From Microbacterium sp. W4I4 (lineage in GTDB: Bacteria; Actinomycetota; Actinomycetes; Actinomycetales; Microbacteriaceae), in NCBI RefSeq assembly GCF_030816235.1, contig NZ_JAUSXT010000001.1:1736001-1800000 (forward strand): a DNA stretch of 64,000 nt, in the 5' to 3' direction. The notes below the pieces were generated by a model that was not told where the DNA came from, searched no databases, and was given only the letters and a program-made list of their open reading frames with translations. Below, one piece after another: positions 63,038 to 64,000 of this stretch. Numbering within the stretch: the first letter of the stretch is position 1; the number at the start of each line of letters is the position of its first letter. The position numbers and the translations under genes are program-made.

Positions 63038-64000
63038 CGATGAATCGGTGGATGCCAGACGGGTGCAGGATGTCATCCTGCGCTCGTTGTTCGATGGTGC
63101 CCGTCCGAGCGAGACCCCGACGTTCGTGCTTCTGGCGGGTGCGCCGTCCACCGGCACGGGACGTGTGATCGGGCGGCTGCGTCGCGAGCATGACGGGGAT
63201 CTCGTCCCGGTCTCGATCGAGGATCTGCAGGCCTTCCACCCGAGGTACTTGGACACGCAGTTCCGGCAGTCTCCTTCGGGTCGGAAGGAGTTGTCGCAGG
63301 TCGCGGCGTCGTGGCTGCAGGCCAGCATCAGCCATGCGCGCGCGAACGGGTACTCGTTGCTTCTTGAGGGCGAGTTCCGGACTCCGGGAACGGCGCTGGG
63401 CGTGGCGCTACGGTTTGCTGATGCCGGCTATGACGTGCGCGTCGTCACGGTCGCTGCGCGCGAGGATCAAAGCCTGCTCGCGGCGACGTCGCGTGGTCTA
63501 CGCCGCTTGCAGCAAAGGCAGCCGGCGGAGTTCGTCACCCCTGCGGAGAATGAGCAGAGTATGCGGGACGTGAGCGCTCTGATCGTGGCTGCCGCGGACA
63601 GTCCGTTAGTCGGGCGGGTGTCCGTGCTCGATCAGCAGGGTGTGAGCGTTTTCGATGCCGAACGGTCAGAGTCTGGGATGCTGAGCGGAGCATCCGTCGC
63701 GCTGAGCACTTCACGGTCAACTGCGATGAGCGCTCTCGAGGCGACGCAGTGGTTGAGCGAGCTTCGCCACATGACGGAATACGCACGGTCCCTGCGAACC
63801 GTCCCCACCCCCGCGCTTGACTCCCTGGTCGCGCTGCATCAGATGGCGATCCGTCGCGTCGTGCCCGAACTGCCCGTGCCGCCGGGTTCGGAGGTTGTGA
63901 GGATCCAGCAGCAGAAGTTGGCAACAGATCTCGCGGCGCTCAGAGGCATGCAGGTGCACCCAGAGGTCGTCGATGTCGCCGCTCCTACGGTCACTCCCGT
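63030..64000 (+). CDS. Zeta-toxin-like protein with degenerate P-loop (runs off right edge)
   Basis: 323 codons are inside the window from a GTG that overlaps the small upstream gene; no stop is reached. The N-terminal TFVLLAGAPSTGTGRVIGRL corresponds to the zeta-toxin P-loop, but the Lys expected before the Ser/Thr is replaced (GTGR). SIEDLQAFHPRYLD matches the zeta Asp and HP motif, and LLLEGEFRTPG follows as in zeta proteins. Active zeta toxins phosphorylate UDP-N-acetylglucosamine; loss of the P-loop Lys questions this. A C-terminal helical region (ATQWLSELRHMTEYARSLRT) continues beyond the edge. Confidence 0.78.
   Translation, partial: MADDESVDARRVQDVILRSLFDGARPSETPTFVLLAGAPSTGTGRVIGRLRREHDGDLVPVSIEDLQAFHPRYLDTQFRQSPSGRKELSQVAASWLQASISHARANGYSLLLEGEFRTPGTALGVALRFADAGYDVRVVTVAAREDQSLLAATSRGLRRLQQRQPAEFVTPAENEQSMRDVSALIVAAADSPLVGRVSVLDQQGVSVFDAERSESGMLSGASVALSTSRSTAMSALEATQWLSELRHMTEYARSLRTVPTPALDSLVALHQMAIRRVVPELPVPPGSEVVRIQQQKLATDLAALRGMQVHPEVVDVAAPTVTP

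Overview
The window is high-GC DNA with dense, overlapping genes, many GTG starts and actinobacterial-type families (LacI/IclR-controlled sugar operons, MobF relaxase, SCO6880-type conjugation genes). The most likely host is a Microbacteriaceae-like actinobacterium, for example Microbacterium. That is inferred from gene style and families; no taxonomic marker gene is present.

Region 1 (1-29.8 kb) is a plant-polysaccharide utilisation region in two regulons. The first (1-7.7 kb) has a LacI regulator and a zinc alcohol dehydrogenase on the minus strand, divergent from an alpha/beta hydrolase - MFS - GH3 beta-glucosidase - GMC oxidoreductase operon, with a perfect 20-bp palindrome between them. 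The second (9.4-29.8 kb) holds a GH99/WbsX-like protein, a GH78 rhamnosidase, a GH36 galactosidase-like enzyme, a Tat-exported protein, a pectate-lyase-fold protein, a Gfo/Idh/MocA oxidoreductase, an FAH-family hydrolase, two SDRs, a secreted GH140-like (apiosidase-type) enzyme, a sugar ABC transporter (binding lipoprotein plus two permeases), a FAD oxidoreductase and an IclR regulator. A GCGAAT-N4-ATTCGC-like motif lies before five of these units and is the likely IclR operator or shared promoter box. FAH plus SDRs fit oxidative (non-phosphorylated) catabolism of a deoxy-sugar such as L-rhamnose or L-fucose. Between the regulons (7.7-9.4 kb) is an integration scar: a truncated tRNA-Ser(GCT), three paired GGACACTT sites and a dead phosphotriesterase-family gene.

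Region 2 (about 29.8-64 kb, running off the right edge) is an integrative/conjugative element or conjugative island. It begins near a truncated IS4-type transposase. A plus-strand transfer operon (30.6-41.3 kb) encodes a membrane protein, M23 peptidase, small two-helix membrane protein, VirB6/TrbL-like protein, SCO6880-family protein, VirB4-like ATPase, ParA-like ATPase (frameshifted), VirD4-like coupling protein, HNH-like protein, a DUF4913-like protein and SSB. The MobF relaxase (50.0-52.9 kb) is on the minus strand with a 13-bp x5 repeat just upstream. No integrase is visible inside the window.

The element carries a dense cargo of apparent defence and conflict genes. These are a Dna2-like nuclease-helicase paired with a DPPY methyltransferase (41.9-48.2 kb); a ubiquitin-like / E1-like / DUF6527-like three-gene system (55.1-57.0 kb) divergent from an XRE-ImmA switch; a hypothetical protein resembling HEPN-type proteins; a DUF2971 protein; an AbiEi-like - methylase - endonuclease operon (59.4-62.7 kb); and a small antitoxin-like gene with a zeta-toxin-like gene (62.8 kb to the edge). 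The E1-like enzyme contains no cysteine at all and its ubiquitin-like partner lacks a terminal di-glycine. That makes this module the most unusual feature in the window.
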